DNA of 64,000 nt from Pardosa pseudoannulata (Eukaryota; Arthropoda; Arachnida; Araneae; Lycosidae): contig CM063505.1 of assembly GCA_032207245.1 (NCBI GenBank), forward strand, positions 170,009,201-170,073,200, given 5' to 3'. Shown here piece after piece: positions 23,210 through 35,062 of this stretch; position 1 is the first letter of the stretch, and each line of letters opens with the position of its first letter. The notes under the pieces were generated by a model. That model did not search any database and had not been told where the DNA came from. It saw only the letters and a list, made by a program, of their open reading frames with translations. The translations under genes were made by a program, and so were the position numbers.

Positions 23210-24650
23210 GAAGAATGATTAAGAATTTCGAAGAAACAAGGTCCCTGATTCCGGTACAGCCCGTAAACCTGTGTCAGACTAAATGATAATAGATGTAACT
23301 GCAATCGTTGACGATTCACAGGGAACCATTGCTGATAATATCAGTGTCCGGGGTATAGGGCTGGGGTAATAGATATGAATTTTTTATGGTGTGCAAAGTC
23401 CTTCAACAAGTTTACTCTACTATCCATACAAACCAATTATTAGCAAGAACTCAGAGGTTTTAAGTGACTAATATTTGTTCTGTCGTTTCTTGCCAAGATG
23501 GAGGTTGACAATGGTTACCTACGGTAAATTCTATGGGAAAATGAAACCTATTTTCATATGAATGCCTTTACTAACACACAAAATTGCCCATTTTGGGCTT
23601 CTGAATACCTCCGGCAAGAAATTCCTGTGTGTTCACCGAAAGTCAACATATGGTTTGGATGCACATCTTAATTCATCATTGGGCCATTCCTTTTGAGACC
23701 GTCACTCTAACAAGATCAGAAACGCTTACCTATATTGTACAAAGATCTCACGACAGGCTGATTGATTTTGTTTTTCTCGGAATTACTGAAGAATTGGGTT
23801 CCCCTTGGCTAATTTTGCAAAAATATTGGCGATATTTACTAAAACACAAAGGTAATACATCCAAACATTGTATTTCTTGCTTTTTCTGGCGACTTAATTA
23901 ATCACAGTGCGCCATCGTAATAGAATTATATACTCTTACTTAATTAAAGAAAACGACTTGAAAACGGACACTTGTATTTATGGGCTAATCCCTTAATAGT
24001 TTACAAACGCAACAACTCCAAATTATTAAAAATCAGCCATAGTGAACCATTAAAGGTTTGTTATATCTAAATTTTTTAAGCAAAGCGCACTTTTAATATA
24101 TAAGAAAAAAGTGACACAAGGAGAGATAGATGTCAATAACCTATAAATTATAATATAAATACAGATTGTTTGTACACGGTGAGATCAGGAGAAAATGTTA
24201 GGTGACCATACTCAAACCATTATCGCCAAATTGGCGGGGGAACCCAATTCTCCAGTCAAGCCTTTTTCTCTAACACAAAATGTAGAACGAGGTATCACCA
24301 CACATTGGTGTTAAGTTACAGCAGCTGTGTCACTCTTTCTTCAGGGATGAAAGAGTCATCAGTTACTGCTTTACAGCTGCATGATTGCCTCGCTCCCCTG
24401 ACCTAATGCCATGTGAGTTTTTGGCTCTCTGGTTGTTAGAAAAGTAAAGTTTATATAGGTGGAGTCACAAATTGTGTCTTAAAGGACAATATATCACTGA
24501 CAGAACAAAATATTCCTTCTAATATGTTGCGATTGGCCTTAGATAATGTTGTACAGATTAGATCTTAGATATTGTTGCACAGTGTAGTCTTTGCGAACGG
24601 GTGTCATTCTGAATAAGGTCGAATTAATCTCCAGAAAAGTGACTATAATG
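23210..24650 (+). pseudogene. decayed IS630/mariner-like transposase (the type often found with DUF4817), split by a MITE
   Basis: Fragments in shifting frames follow the order of this transposase type. NFEETRSL (about 23215) and VTAIVDDSQGTIADNISVRG (about 23300) match the DNA-binding region. ILWENET then FHMNAFTNTQNCPFWASEY (about 23530-23610) and PKVNIWFG, FIIGPFLL (about 23640-23690) match the first catalytic block. After a MITE (23790-24252), LPRSPDLMPCEF (about 24395) matches the block with the last acid, and MLRLALDNV then GCHSE match the C-terminus. Frameshifts and stops are numerous, so it is long dead. The family name comes from memory of the motifs; no search was run. Confidence 0.72.
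23790..24252 (+). mobile_element. MITE, copy 1 (inside the transposase pseudogene)
   Basis: The inverted ends are AGAATTGGGTTCCCCTTGGC at the left and AGAATTGGGTTCCCCCGCC at the right, read on the other strand. It is about 460 bases, without coding capacity. Nearly the same sequence lies inverted at 24740-25210. Confidence 0.7.
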
Positions 24651-24700
24651 AATAAATCTTAACATTTCACAGTAACTTTGTAAGTGTTATTGGAGTTGAC

Positions 24701-25210
24701 TTAAGAATTGGGTTCCCCCGCCAAAACTTGGGTTGACTTAAGAATTGGATTCCCCAGCCAACTTGGCGATAATGGTTTAAGTATGGTCGCCTAACATTTT
24801 CTCCTGATCTCAGCGTGCCCAAACAATCTGTATCTATATTATAATTTATATAATATTTGCATCCAACTCTCCTTGTGTAACTCTTTTTTTATATAATAAA
24901 AGTGCGCAATGCTTAAAAAAATTAGATATAACAAACCATTAATGGTTCACTATGGCTGATTTCTAATAATTTGGAGCTGTTGCTCTTGTAAACTGTTAAA
25001 GGATTAATTGCCCATAAATATAAATGTCTGGTTTTCAAGACGTTTTCTTTAATTAAGTAAGAGTATATAATTCTATTACATGGCACACTGTACATTAATT
25101 AAAGTGCCAGAAAAAGCAATAAATACAATGTTTGGATGCATTACCTTTGTGTTTTAATAAATATTGCCAATATTTTCGCCAAATTTGCCAAGGGGAACCG
25201 AATTCTTAAG
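24701..25210 (-). mobile_element. MITE, copy 2, inverted relative to copy 1
   Basis: The core element is 24740-25210, with ends AGAATTGGATTCCCC and CGAATTCT. It is the reverse complement of copy 1 along its length (for example ATGGTTCACTATGGCTGATT here against the reverse phrase near 24040). The outer terminus is duplicated: GACTTAAGAATTGG occurs at about 24698 and again at about 24735. Confidence 0.7.
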
Positions 25211-26123
25211 TAGACCCGTGTTATTGTTGCTCCTTTCTTGGTAACACCATTGACATTATAGAGCGCTTATTTGAAACTAATTTTTCCCATCTTACATCCC
25301 ACGACATCCTTAGTCACCACACCAAGTTTAGACAAAGCTACAGTGGCTTTGAATATTATCAGTTAAAAAAATCACTTTGTATTATCTTACATCATATCGA
25401 AAATTAAAATGTAGGTTAGTGTTGAATTTGAAAAATAAATGAAATAGTCTGTAAGATAGAGCACCAGAATTTGGGAAGCTCAGTTAATATAAATTATGTC
25501 CTTAGAATAAATCAAATGTTATTACTCACTTTGTCAACGAAACTTGAGAATGTTTTGGGTGGTTCATTTCTATAAACCTTACATCGATTCTCTATCTCAG
25601 TATTTGAGCTTACAACTTTATTCAACTTTCTATGCATATTGTAATAAAATATTTAGAAATAATTCATAGAAACTTAAAAGGCACTCAAGGGTTTAAAGAT
25701 TTTTGATTATTTTCAAATGAAATAGTTTCGGACCGAATTAGATAAATGATTTTGCTTAATGTGGTGAAATTTTCAGTAGAAGCAAGACAGGGCTATTGTT
25801 GTTTTAAATAAACAAACAGAAAACTTTAACAACTTTCAACCTTTTTTCTATTGTTATACAGAAATCATGGTAACTTATTCTAGCAATTGTTGAGAATCGG
25901 TTGTTCCTTAAGCAACAATGGTCTATTCTCAACGTTACTGTTGCAGGAGCATGATTAATTGTTCATTTGAATATAACACAAGGAAAACAATTTTAGTTCA
26001 ATTAAAAAAATATTTCAGTCGTAAACGTCTACAGATACTTTTGAGAACAAGAATGATAAAATTGATAGCTTGTAAAAAATATTTGTATTTTTCTTTTAAT
26101 TTTCTAAGAATAGTTAAATCAGA
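25211..26123. other. no recognised feature
   Basis: AT-rich; no gene or repeat family recognised. The frame at 25918-26256 is closed by low-complexity sequence and is not called. Confidence 0.5.
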
Positions 26124-26242
26124 TTACTTCTCTCCCACCCTTCGCTCTCCTTCAACTTCTTTCTTTTTCTCCCTCTCTCTTTATACTTCTCTCCCCCCCT
26201 TTCTTTCTCTCTCTCTTCCTCTTTTTCCCTCCCCTTCTCTCT
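26124..26242. repeat. polypyrimidine tract, about 118 bases
   Basis: Plus-strand C/T content is nearly complete, with CTCT, CCCC and TTTC blocks and only isolated purines. It lies just before repeat R1 copy 2. Confidence 0.9.
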
Positions 26243-26251
26243 ATATATACA

Positions 26252-26755
26252 TGTAATATATCAAAATTATATCACTTCAATATTTCTTTAAAAACCTCCT
26301 CTCTCGCATTTTAATTCCTTAAAATCTTTTTCCCATCCTCTAAATGTCTTAATCGAAAGGGTGTCCTCGACTTAAAATTCTTTCGAAACATTTCCCAAAG
26401 CTTTCTGCCCTATAGATGTAAATTTTCTGTCTATTCAACACGCTTTCCAGTTGTCGCCTGAAAATCGCTCCTCGTTTTTCCTAATCTTAACAGTTTAATT
26501 CGCTGACCAAGTTTCTTGTCCCTTGGGTAATTTTTTTCTGTCTTCGCTCTTTGGAGTTCCTGAGCGGAGTGCATTTTTGTGTCTTTCTTTTGTCTGTCGT
26601 TGACTAGTAAAGATGTCAGTTTTAGAAGCTTTAAAATAAAGTTTTAATTAGACTTGTGCCATTCTCTTCAATGTGGCCAGACTGCATCGTTCGTTATTAC
26701 TGATAGCTGATTAGGCTTCTCCCGGTCAAGTAAAAATAATAGGGGCTATAATGTC
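26252..26755 (+). repeat. interspersed repeat R1, copy 2
   Basis: It starts GTAATATATCAAAATTATAT and shares order and many short phrases with 6030-6588, including CCATTCTCTTCAATGTG against CCGTTCTCTTCAATGTG. Strongly diverged. Confidence 0.65.
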
Positions 26756-27887
26756 CAGCAGTTTTATAATTATTGGATTACATACATATACATACATGCG
26801 AGTACACACATGTATAATTCTTTTTTATATATTCACTGTGTTTTTCGAAATGGTCAAACTGATCTTGAAGAAAATTTTCGTGGTAATTCAGGTTAACCCT
26901 GGGAAAATTTGAGAGAGGTCAAATTATTCGGAGGTCAAGGACACAATGGACAACGGAGATAAAACTCTTTTATTCACATTTATTGTATTTGGCGACGATA
27001 TTCTGGTGCTATTTTATATATTTTCCTGTCATTTACATGATAAAACAATTAAAATAAGTAAATTCATCTGATAGTGTTTAAAACGTGCTTTAAAATTATC
27101 TAAATTTTGATGTTTTTTACACTATTATTAGTTAATATTTTAAATATTTTCTATTTTTATTTGGTATATTTCTTTCTTTTTAATTTTATTTCGTCTTTTT
27201 GTCACTCTGCAATCTCTTACGTTATCATAAGTAACAGTATAGATTGGAAAAATTAAAAATAAATATTTTATATCAAGTGATTAATACTTTTTTATTGATT
27301 ATCTTCAAAAAATCTCGCCAAAAATGTGGCAACTTTATATTAGTGAAATGTAATGTAATCACCAAATAAAATCCTTTTTTTCTTTTTAACTTTATGGAGA
27401 ACATTTAGTTTAAGTAGAATGCATTATTTCTTTCCCAAAATTGTTTTGTTTTCCAAATTTTTTCTAATGCTGCTAAGAAATATAATATAAAAACTATTTT
27501 AAATTTTAAAATAAATATAATCTTTTTTGGTATCTTTAATTACTCAGACCAAAGTCTGGATGCGAAGCGGCTAGTAAACTGTAGAGTAAAAAGAATATAA
27601 TACTTATTTTGATGAATCAAATCTTTTGAGCAGTTTAAAATAAATTTAACTAAATATACAGTACTTTTAAGAATAGCATAGTAAGCTTGAAATTGCCTAC
27701 TTCAAAAAGCTCTGTTCATCTTAGTTGAAAATTTGCAGATCTAATTGTACATTTACATACACTCATACACTTGTTGTTCTCTCTTTTATCTCGAAGACTA
27801 ACATTTCTTGTTAGAACCACATTATGTGGTCAAGGCATTTATTTAATATTTAGAAGTAATCAATAGATTGCAGGTGTAATGAGGAGC
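26756..27887. other. no recognised feature
   Basis: AT-rich. No gene, RNA or repeat that I can support. Confidence 0.5.
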
Positions 27888-28013
27888 AGGTCTAACCAAA
27901 GTCGTTTAACAGCTAATCGTGATTAATCCATGGTGCCAACCAATGGTAGGAAGCAATTTTCCGTTGAAGCAGAGATTAATCGCAGTTAGCCATTAAACGA
28001 TTTTAATGACCTT
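27888..28013 (-). mobile_element. small foldback MITE, copy 1
   Basis: It starts with CTAACCAAAGTCGTTTAAC and ends with the partial complement CCATTAAACGATTTT. Its reverse complement aligns with 28072-28200. Confidence 0.6.
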
Positions 28014-28071
28014 AGACATTTAAAAATAAAAGAATTTGGTGGTCCCATGACCTTAGTAAGAATAAGCGCCT

Positions 28072-28200
28072 GTCTCACCAAAGTCGTTCAATGGCTAACA
28101 GCGATTAATCTCTGATTAAGCGGAGAATTGCGTCCCATCATTGGTTGGTGCAGTTGGTTAATCGTGCTTAATCGTTAACCGACTTTGGTGAGATCGGCCC
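28072..28200 (+). mobile_element. small foldback MITE, copy 2
   Basis: CTCACCAAAGTCG at the left is matched exactly in reverse by CGACTTTGGTGAG at the right. GCGATTAATC and its relatives extend the pairing inward. About 130 bases, non-coding. No clear target duplication. Confidence 0.65.
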
Positions 28201-28249
28201 TAAAGCCTATTCTGACTAAGATATTATAATGGATAAAACTATGGTCTAA

Positions 28250-28310
28250 TATCCTATATATAGGATAACTATCCTATATGTAGGATAACTAATATCTTAT
28301 ATATAGGATA
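28250..28310. repeat. three successive 18-bp palindromes
   Basis: TATCCTATATATAGGATA (28250-28267, perfect), TATCCTATATGTAGGATA (28270-28287) and TATCTTATATATAGGATA (28293-28310) follow one another with 2-5 base spacers. Confidence 0.85.
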
Positions 28311-28359
28311 AAACTATGAGGAGTCTTAGCAACTAGTATCTGAGTTCGTTCTTACACAC

Positions 28360-28556
28360 ATATCGGTGTAATATATCAAAACTATTACACTTAAAACATC
28401 TCTTTAAAATTGTCCTCTTCCCAATCTTATTCTTTCATATTTATTTTCCCAGCCACAATATCTCAGAATTAAAAGGAGTGTTTTCGACCATCTCCATACG
28501 ACATAAGGTGCTAATTCTCGGACAATGAATTTCTTTTTCTAGTGAATCATTTTTGA
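28360..28556 (+). repeat. interspersed repeat R1, copy 3 (truncated)
   Basis: It starts GTGTAATATATCAAAACTATT and follows R1 for about 190 bases before diverging. A long TA tract begins about 50 bases later. Confidence 0.6.
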
Positions 28557-28599
28557 TAATAACACTACCTATCCGAGTGAATCTGAAAAATATGTATGT

Positions 28600-28852
<253 letters not shown>

Positions 28853-29370
28853 GTCGAATGTTTTTACTATAAGTTTCAGTACATTTTTCTTTCTTTTTAT
28901 AGAAAATGATATTAGATATATCTGAAAATTCAAGAATAGTAAAGTGAGAGGATTGTTTTAATGTATTTAGAAAAAAAATCCGGATAAAAAATACCAATAT
29001 TTGAAAAGTTTATAGGTGTTTAAAAATTAACAAAATAATTTTAATTAAATGAACTGTACAAACATACTTTGATTTTCTAAATAAATAAATAATAATAAAC
29101 TGGACTCTAAAACACAAAATTAATTACAATATTTTTTTATTATATTTACAATAAATTATAATTTGAAAGACTGCCGATTGCTGTTAATACACGCTGCAAC
29201 TAAATTTATATTTTTAATTTGAACATTAGTATTTTACTGATATTATATTTTCATGTTAGTCATTTATTGAAGAAACATTTTTAGATTTTAAAAGTAGTGG
29301 TAATACCGTTTCTCACAAATAAAATTGATATCAAACATTTTTACTCCGAATATCTGATTATTACATAATT

Positions 29371-29416
29371 ATTTGAATTCTTCAATAATCATTTATTCCA
29401 CTTTAAATGATTATTG
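29371..29416. repeat. inverted repeat within the tandem units
   Basis: ATTCTTCAATAATCATTTAT and its reverse, AAATGATTATTGAAGAAT, are separated by a few bases. Similar pairs recur near 30371-30413 and 31061-31105. Units ending in the variant CACTATATCAAAGCTGAATG (about 30050 and 31822) lack the second arm. Confidence 0.75.
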
Positions 29417-30453
29417 AAGAATAGGGATTAAATAACTCTTCTGTGACAGGCGAATTAATTTCGTGTTTATATATATATACAAGAAACTGTCTAATTTTAA
29501 TGCTTTTACTGTAAGTGTCATTTTATTTTCTTTTTATAAAATATGATATTAGATAAGTCTGAAAATTAAAGAATAGTAAAGTGAGAGGAATGTTTTAATG
29601 TGTTTAAAAAAATCTTTTTTAATAGTATATATGAATAATATTTGAAAAGTGTATAAGTCTTTAAAAAACTTTTATAAGTAAAAAATAGTTTTAATTAAAT
29701 GAACTGTGTAAACATACTTTGATTTCCTAAATAAATAAATATTAATAAATTGGACTCTAAAATACAAAATTAATTAAAATATTTTTTATTATATTTACAA
29801 TAAATTATATTTTGAAAGACTGCCGATTCCTCTTAATAAATGAGGCTGCTAAATTTATATATTTAATTTGAACATTTTTCTGATATTACATTTTCATGTT
29901 AATAATTTTTTGACGGAACATATTTTTAGATTGGAAAAGTATTAGTAATACCCCTTCTTTGAAATAAAATTAATATCACTCATTTTTACTTCGGATATCT
30001 TATTATTACGTAATTAGTTGAATTCTTCAATAATCATTCATTCCACTATATCAAAGCTGAATGCAATGATATAAGTTTTCTTCTCTTTTTTCCTTCTCTT
30101 AAATTCCATCAATTTTAATTGATAGAAGTTGTTCAAAAGAATTAAATTGAAGATTTATTTATTAAATTGAAGAATTGAAGAATTCATTAAATTAAAGAAT
30201 GTTCAAATTAATGAACATTAGTATTTTTCTGATATTACATGTTCATGTTACTCATTTCTTGAAGGAACATATTTTTAGACTCGAAAATATTGGTAATACC
30301 CCTTCTATCATATAAAATTGATATCATGCATTTTTAAGTCAGATATCTTATTATTACGTAATTATTTGAATTCTTCAATAATCATTTATTCCACTATAAA
30401 TGATTATTGAAGAATGAAGACTAAATCTCGTCTGTGACAGGCAAATTAATTTC

Positions 30454-30503
<50 letters not shown>

Positions 30504-31148
30504 TATATAAGAAACTGCCTAATTTTAATGCTTTTACTGTAAGTGTCATTTTACTTTCTTTTTATTAAAAAAATAATTGTAGATAAATCTAAAAAGTCAA
30601 GAATTGTAAAGTGAGAGGAATGTTTTATTGTGTTTAAAAAAAGTCTTTTTTTAATAATATATATGTATAATATTTGAAAAGTTTATATGTGTTTAAAAAA
30701 CTTTTATAAGTAAAGAAATAATTTTAATTAAATGAACTGTATAAACATACTTTGATTTCCTAAATCAACAAATAATAATAAATTGTACTTTAAAATACAA
30801 AATTAATTACAATATTTTTTATTATATTTACAATAAATTATGTTTTGAAAGACTGCCGATTCCTGTTAATAAACTCTGCAGCTAAATTTATATTTTTAAT
30901 TTGAACATTAGTATTTTTCTGATATTACATTTTCATGTTATTCATTTATTGAAGGAACATATTTTTAGATTGGAAAAGTATTAGTAATACCGCTTCTTTC
31001 AAATAAAATTGATATCACGCATTTTTACTTTGAATATCTTATTATTACCTAATTATTTGAATTCTTCAATAATCATTTATTCCACTATAAATAATTATTG
31101 AAGAATGGAAGCTAAATAATTCTTTTGTGACCGGCGGATTAGTTTCGT

Positions 31149-31251
<103 letters not shown>

Positions 31252-31870
31252 AGAAACTTTCGAATGCTTTTACTGTAAGTGTCAGTACATTTTTCTTTCT
31301 TTTTATGAAAAATGATATTCGATATATCTGAAAATTCAAGAATAATTAAGTGAGAAGAATGTTTTAATGTGTTTCGGAAAAAAATCTGGATAAAAATTTA
31401 TTAATATTTGAAAAGTTTATGCGTCTTTAAAGATCTTCTATAAGTAAAAAAATAATTTTAATTAAATAAACTGTTTAACCATACTTTGATTTCCTAAATA
31501 AATAAATAATAATAAATTGGACTAGAAAACACAAAATTAATACTAATATTTTTTATTATATTTATAATAAATTATATTTTGAAAGACTGCCGATTCCTGT
31601 TAATAAACTCTGCAGCTAAATTTATATTTTTAATTTGAACATTAGTATTTTTCTGATAATACATTTTCATGTTAGTAATTTATTGAAGGAACATATTTTT
31701 AGATTGGAAAAGTATTGGTAATACCCTTTCTTTCAAATAAAATTGATATCACCCATTTTTACTTCGAATATCTTATTATTACGTAATTATTCGAATTCTT
31801 CAATAATCATTTATTCCACTATATCAAAGCTGAATGCATTGATATATAAGTTTTCTTTTCTCTTTTTTTT

Positions 31871-33602
31871 TCTTAAATTCCATGAAAAACCCGTCGTTAT
31901 TGCTAGTCATAACAGTCTATCGAAACCCTCTTGAATGGCGAATGTCTGGGTAATGTCACCTATTTCTCAAATTCAGCTTTTCAATAAAATTCGAAGCAAT
32001 ACAGCCCCCTCCTCCCCTTTGGTGAATTTCGATTGTCAACTGAGGTCTTAGTTCAGGCTCATTTTTCACAGTTTTATACCAGAGCTTGCGTATGATGGAA
32101 AATTGCGCTTCTCCGAGCAATTCTCTGCCAGCCAATAGGAAGCCTAGATTTCTGGGCCATCCTCACGGTTCTATCTTTTTTACGCCTGTATCTATATATT
32201 TTGTTGTTTCCGATAAGGCTCATTATAAAACCTCTCCCCCCATTTTATATTTATTTTTTTTAAATACTTTCCCCTCTATCTCTTCAGTCTTCGCCGCTTG
32301 TCAACTGAGACTAATAGCGCCAGGATTTTTCAGGGTTGCCGCCGCCTCCGACGCTCGCCAAATATTTCGCCACATGCGTTAAAGCTCGGAAGGTTCTAGC
32401 GACGGGGGAAATTTAATTAACAGTAAATTGTTCTCATTCCAGTAGCGGTTGGAAAGGAAATGAGTCGGTCTTTACGTATGGACTAGAGAGAGAGAATGAA
32501 AGATTTTAAACATGTCTTTTTAAACATTGTAAATAGGGACCAATAAAAAAAACTACAGCAATTATTTCGGAATTGCACGACATTGATGCTGCAATTAGTT
32601 GTAATTACTCGGACAGTATGGGGACGACTGTGAAAATAACTACATACAAATAAATTAAAACTTATTTAGAATAGAATATCTATTATAAAAATTTTACTTT
32701 TATTTCTTGTTGTTTTACAAGCAAATAATTAGTAATCTTGGTTGTGACCTTAAATTATTTCCATGATCATTACTCCGCAGCGATTATTACATTACAGTTT
32801 ATTAAAGTAAAAGTGATGTAATTTAGAAGCTGAAAATTCTTTTAAAGTCTATTTTCGTTTTATTGATATTTGATTGTGACATGATACTGCACTTTCGCAG
32901 TCAACACAATAAGATAATACCAAAAGTATTTGCTTTCCTTTTTGTATTAGTTCTGGAAATCTTTGTAATATTGCCTTTGAATTCCAGACCAGAAAACTTC
33001 TTTTCAAGCAGCTTGCTCGCAGCACCTCCAAGTCTTACTCATATATCATCAATTTATGGAAGGCTTTTCAAAAGGGCCTTGCTGTGGTATGATCAAAGAG
33101 ACCGCATCGTAAGAGGGCCGCATAATCGGCGAAATCTACACATTTTTCGCCAAACGATGCACGAATGAGTAGTTGGTTGGTTGATTGGTTGAAATTTAGT
33201 GGTGCTAATTCCTCTTGGGACAAACTGCGCCAAACATGACGAAAAACCCAATAGAACAACACAATTTTGAAACAATTTTGAAATAATCAATTTGGATGAA
33301 ACATTAAAAAAGAAAGATGCCTGAATCTAATAAAAAAAAACATTTAAAAACAAATAAATAAATATGTAGAAAATTTAGAAAGACACAAAATTAACACGAT
33401 AATCAGCAAAGTTTTTAATTAAAATTTAAAGATTAAAATGTAAAAGAGAAACTGAAAAATTAAAAAACGTACAGCACAAAAATGAAAATTAAGAATTTAA
33501 AGATTCAAATTTATTAAAATATTAAAATTAAAATCACGAATTAAAAGATTAAGAATTAAATATTATAAAATTGAACGTCAAAAGTTAGAAAACAAATACA
33601 AC
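31871..33602. other. unassigned; GC-richer segment at about 31980-32480
   Basis: The segment 31980-32480 is less AT-rich and gives a 98-codon plus-strand frame (32086-32382), but it has no recognisable protein pattern or splice context. Several short frames on both strands near 32850-33290 overlap each other and are not called. Confidence 0.4.
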
Positions 33603-33970
33603 TCAGATTTCAAAGTACAAGCCAGTACAGCGAAGAAAATTGAATAAGCTTGGATGCGGTATTTTCCCAATGATTGAATTAAGATCAGGTGAAGAATTTC
33701 CAAACAAATTTATGTACAGAGATTTAAAACGAATACAAGACGTTAAGATATGTGCGACTGTATAAGTAGTCTTACAATACGCACACTGCGGAGGTGCCTC
33801 ACCAAGCAAGAGATGTTCATGTGTGAGTCGGCAGTGACCCACCCTTAGACGAGTGATAATCATGTCATGTGTTCTAGAAACGTAGTTGAGGCCACTTAGA
33901 AATGTTTCCTTTTACATCTCGCAATTTATTTGACAGAATGAGTAGATAGTTGCTCTTCGGTATTGGAGCA
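33603..33970 (-). pseudogene. 3' fragment of a non-LTR retrotransposon ORF2 (RNase H/C-terminal region)
   Basis: The minus-strand frame reads MIITRLRVGHCRLTHEHLLL then PQCAYCKTTYTVAHILTSCI, ending FLRCTGLYFEI and a stop at 33603. The pattern RLRxGHxRLTH, CxxC, TVxHILxxC is characteristic of the end of ORF2 in I/R1/Jockey-clade LINEs. The preceding codons (to about 33970) are related but contain stops. The reverse transcriptase domain is missing, as expected for 5' truncation. Confidence 0.85.
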
Positions 33971-35062
33971 GTAGGTACCCTTCTCATTTTCCCTCGAGTA
34001 ATAAAACAGTTAAATTATTGATGCAAAATTGAACTAATGACATACCTCAGATTTAAAGTACAGTTAATTGTTGTTTTTTCACAAAATAAAATGCATTAAT
34101 TTCAGAAATATGTTATCAATTTGTTATATTTGAGAGAACAAAATTATTATAACATAGTACCTATGGCAGGCTGTAAAATCCAAAAGAGGAATAAAATTTT
34201 CAGCAATCAAAATTAAAAAAATATTTTGCAATCTAAAGCCCCTTATTCCTCCCCCTCAAAAATAAACAATTTCTGTTTCATAATGAATCTTATATATAAC
34301 TTTTTAAATTTATTAATTCATAACTATGTTTTAAATTCGAACAAAAGCTGAATTGTTTAAAACAAGATGTAAAACAAAATAGAATATTAAATATGCATGC
34401 ACAAATCATTATTAAAATTTTTTTAATGCAACCAAGCAGTTCATTGTCGTACAAGTTCATTATTACAGGACTAAAAGATATGGAAGCTCTAAGTTCTCGG
34501 GTAGAATTCATTTACGTTTCTACTTATAGAGTATCTTTTCATATGGATATTAATAATGAAATTTTGTCAAAAAAAAAAAAATTAAGAGAAATGTATGCAC
34601 CGCTTATTTTTTGAAACATATCTTTTCAGCGGCTTAATGAGACATTCCCTACATTAAAGAGTTTTAAGTTAACTTTTAAAATGTTCTCTCTTGTTCTATT
34701 TTTATTTCTTATTCTTTCTGCACCACCTGGAATTTGTTGTAATAATTATTATGAATTCTAATGATTGCATGAATGAAGAAAGAGAAAATAATATGAGTTA
34801 TCTCAACCATTATAATTTTATAGTGGATTGTCTTATATTTAATTTTTTTCTGTTACCATTAAGGCATTTTCTTAAATAAGAGTCTTCAAACAAAATTAAA
34901 AAAAAAATAAAAATGTTTTATGTAGTTTGTTTTCTTTATATAAAGTAATATATGCTGCTTTCACAGTTTCTTATAATTTTAAATTTTTACTTTAAAATGA
35001 ATTTAGCTATAAATATTTTGTACATTTTTATTTAATGATTCATAAAATAAATATTTGTTAAA
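33971..35062. other. no recognised feature
   Basis: AT-rich. The overlapping short frames at 34290-34614 and 34691-34879 lack support. Confidence 0.5.

Noticed and set aside
32086..32382. 98-codon plus-strand frame in a GC-richer segment
   Set aside because: No conserved motif, and the segment gives comparable short frames in other registers. It is not distinguishable from chance.
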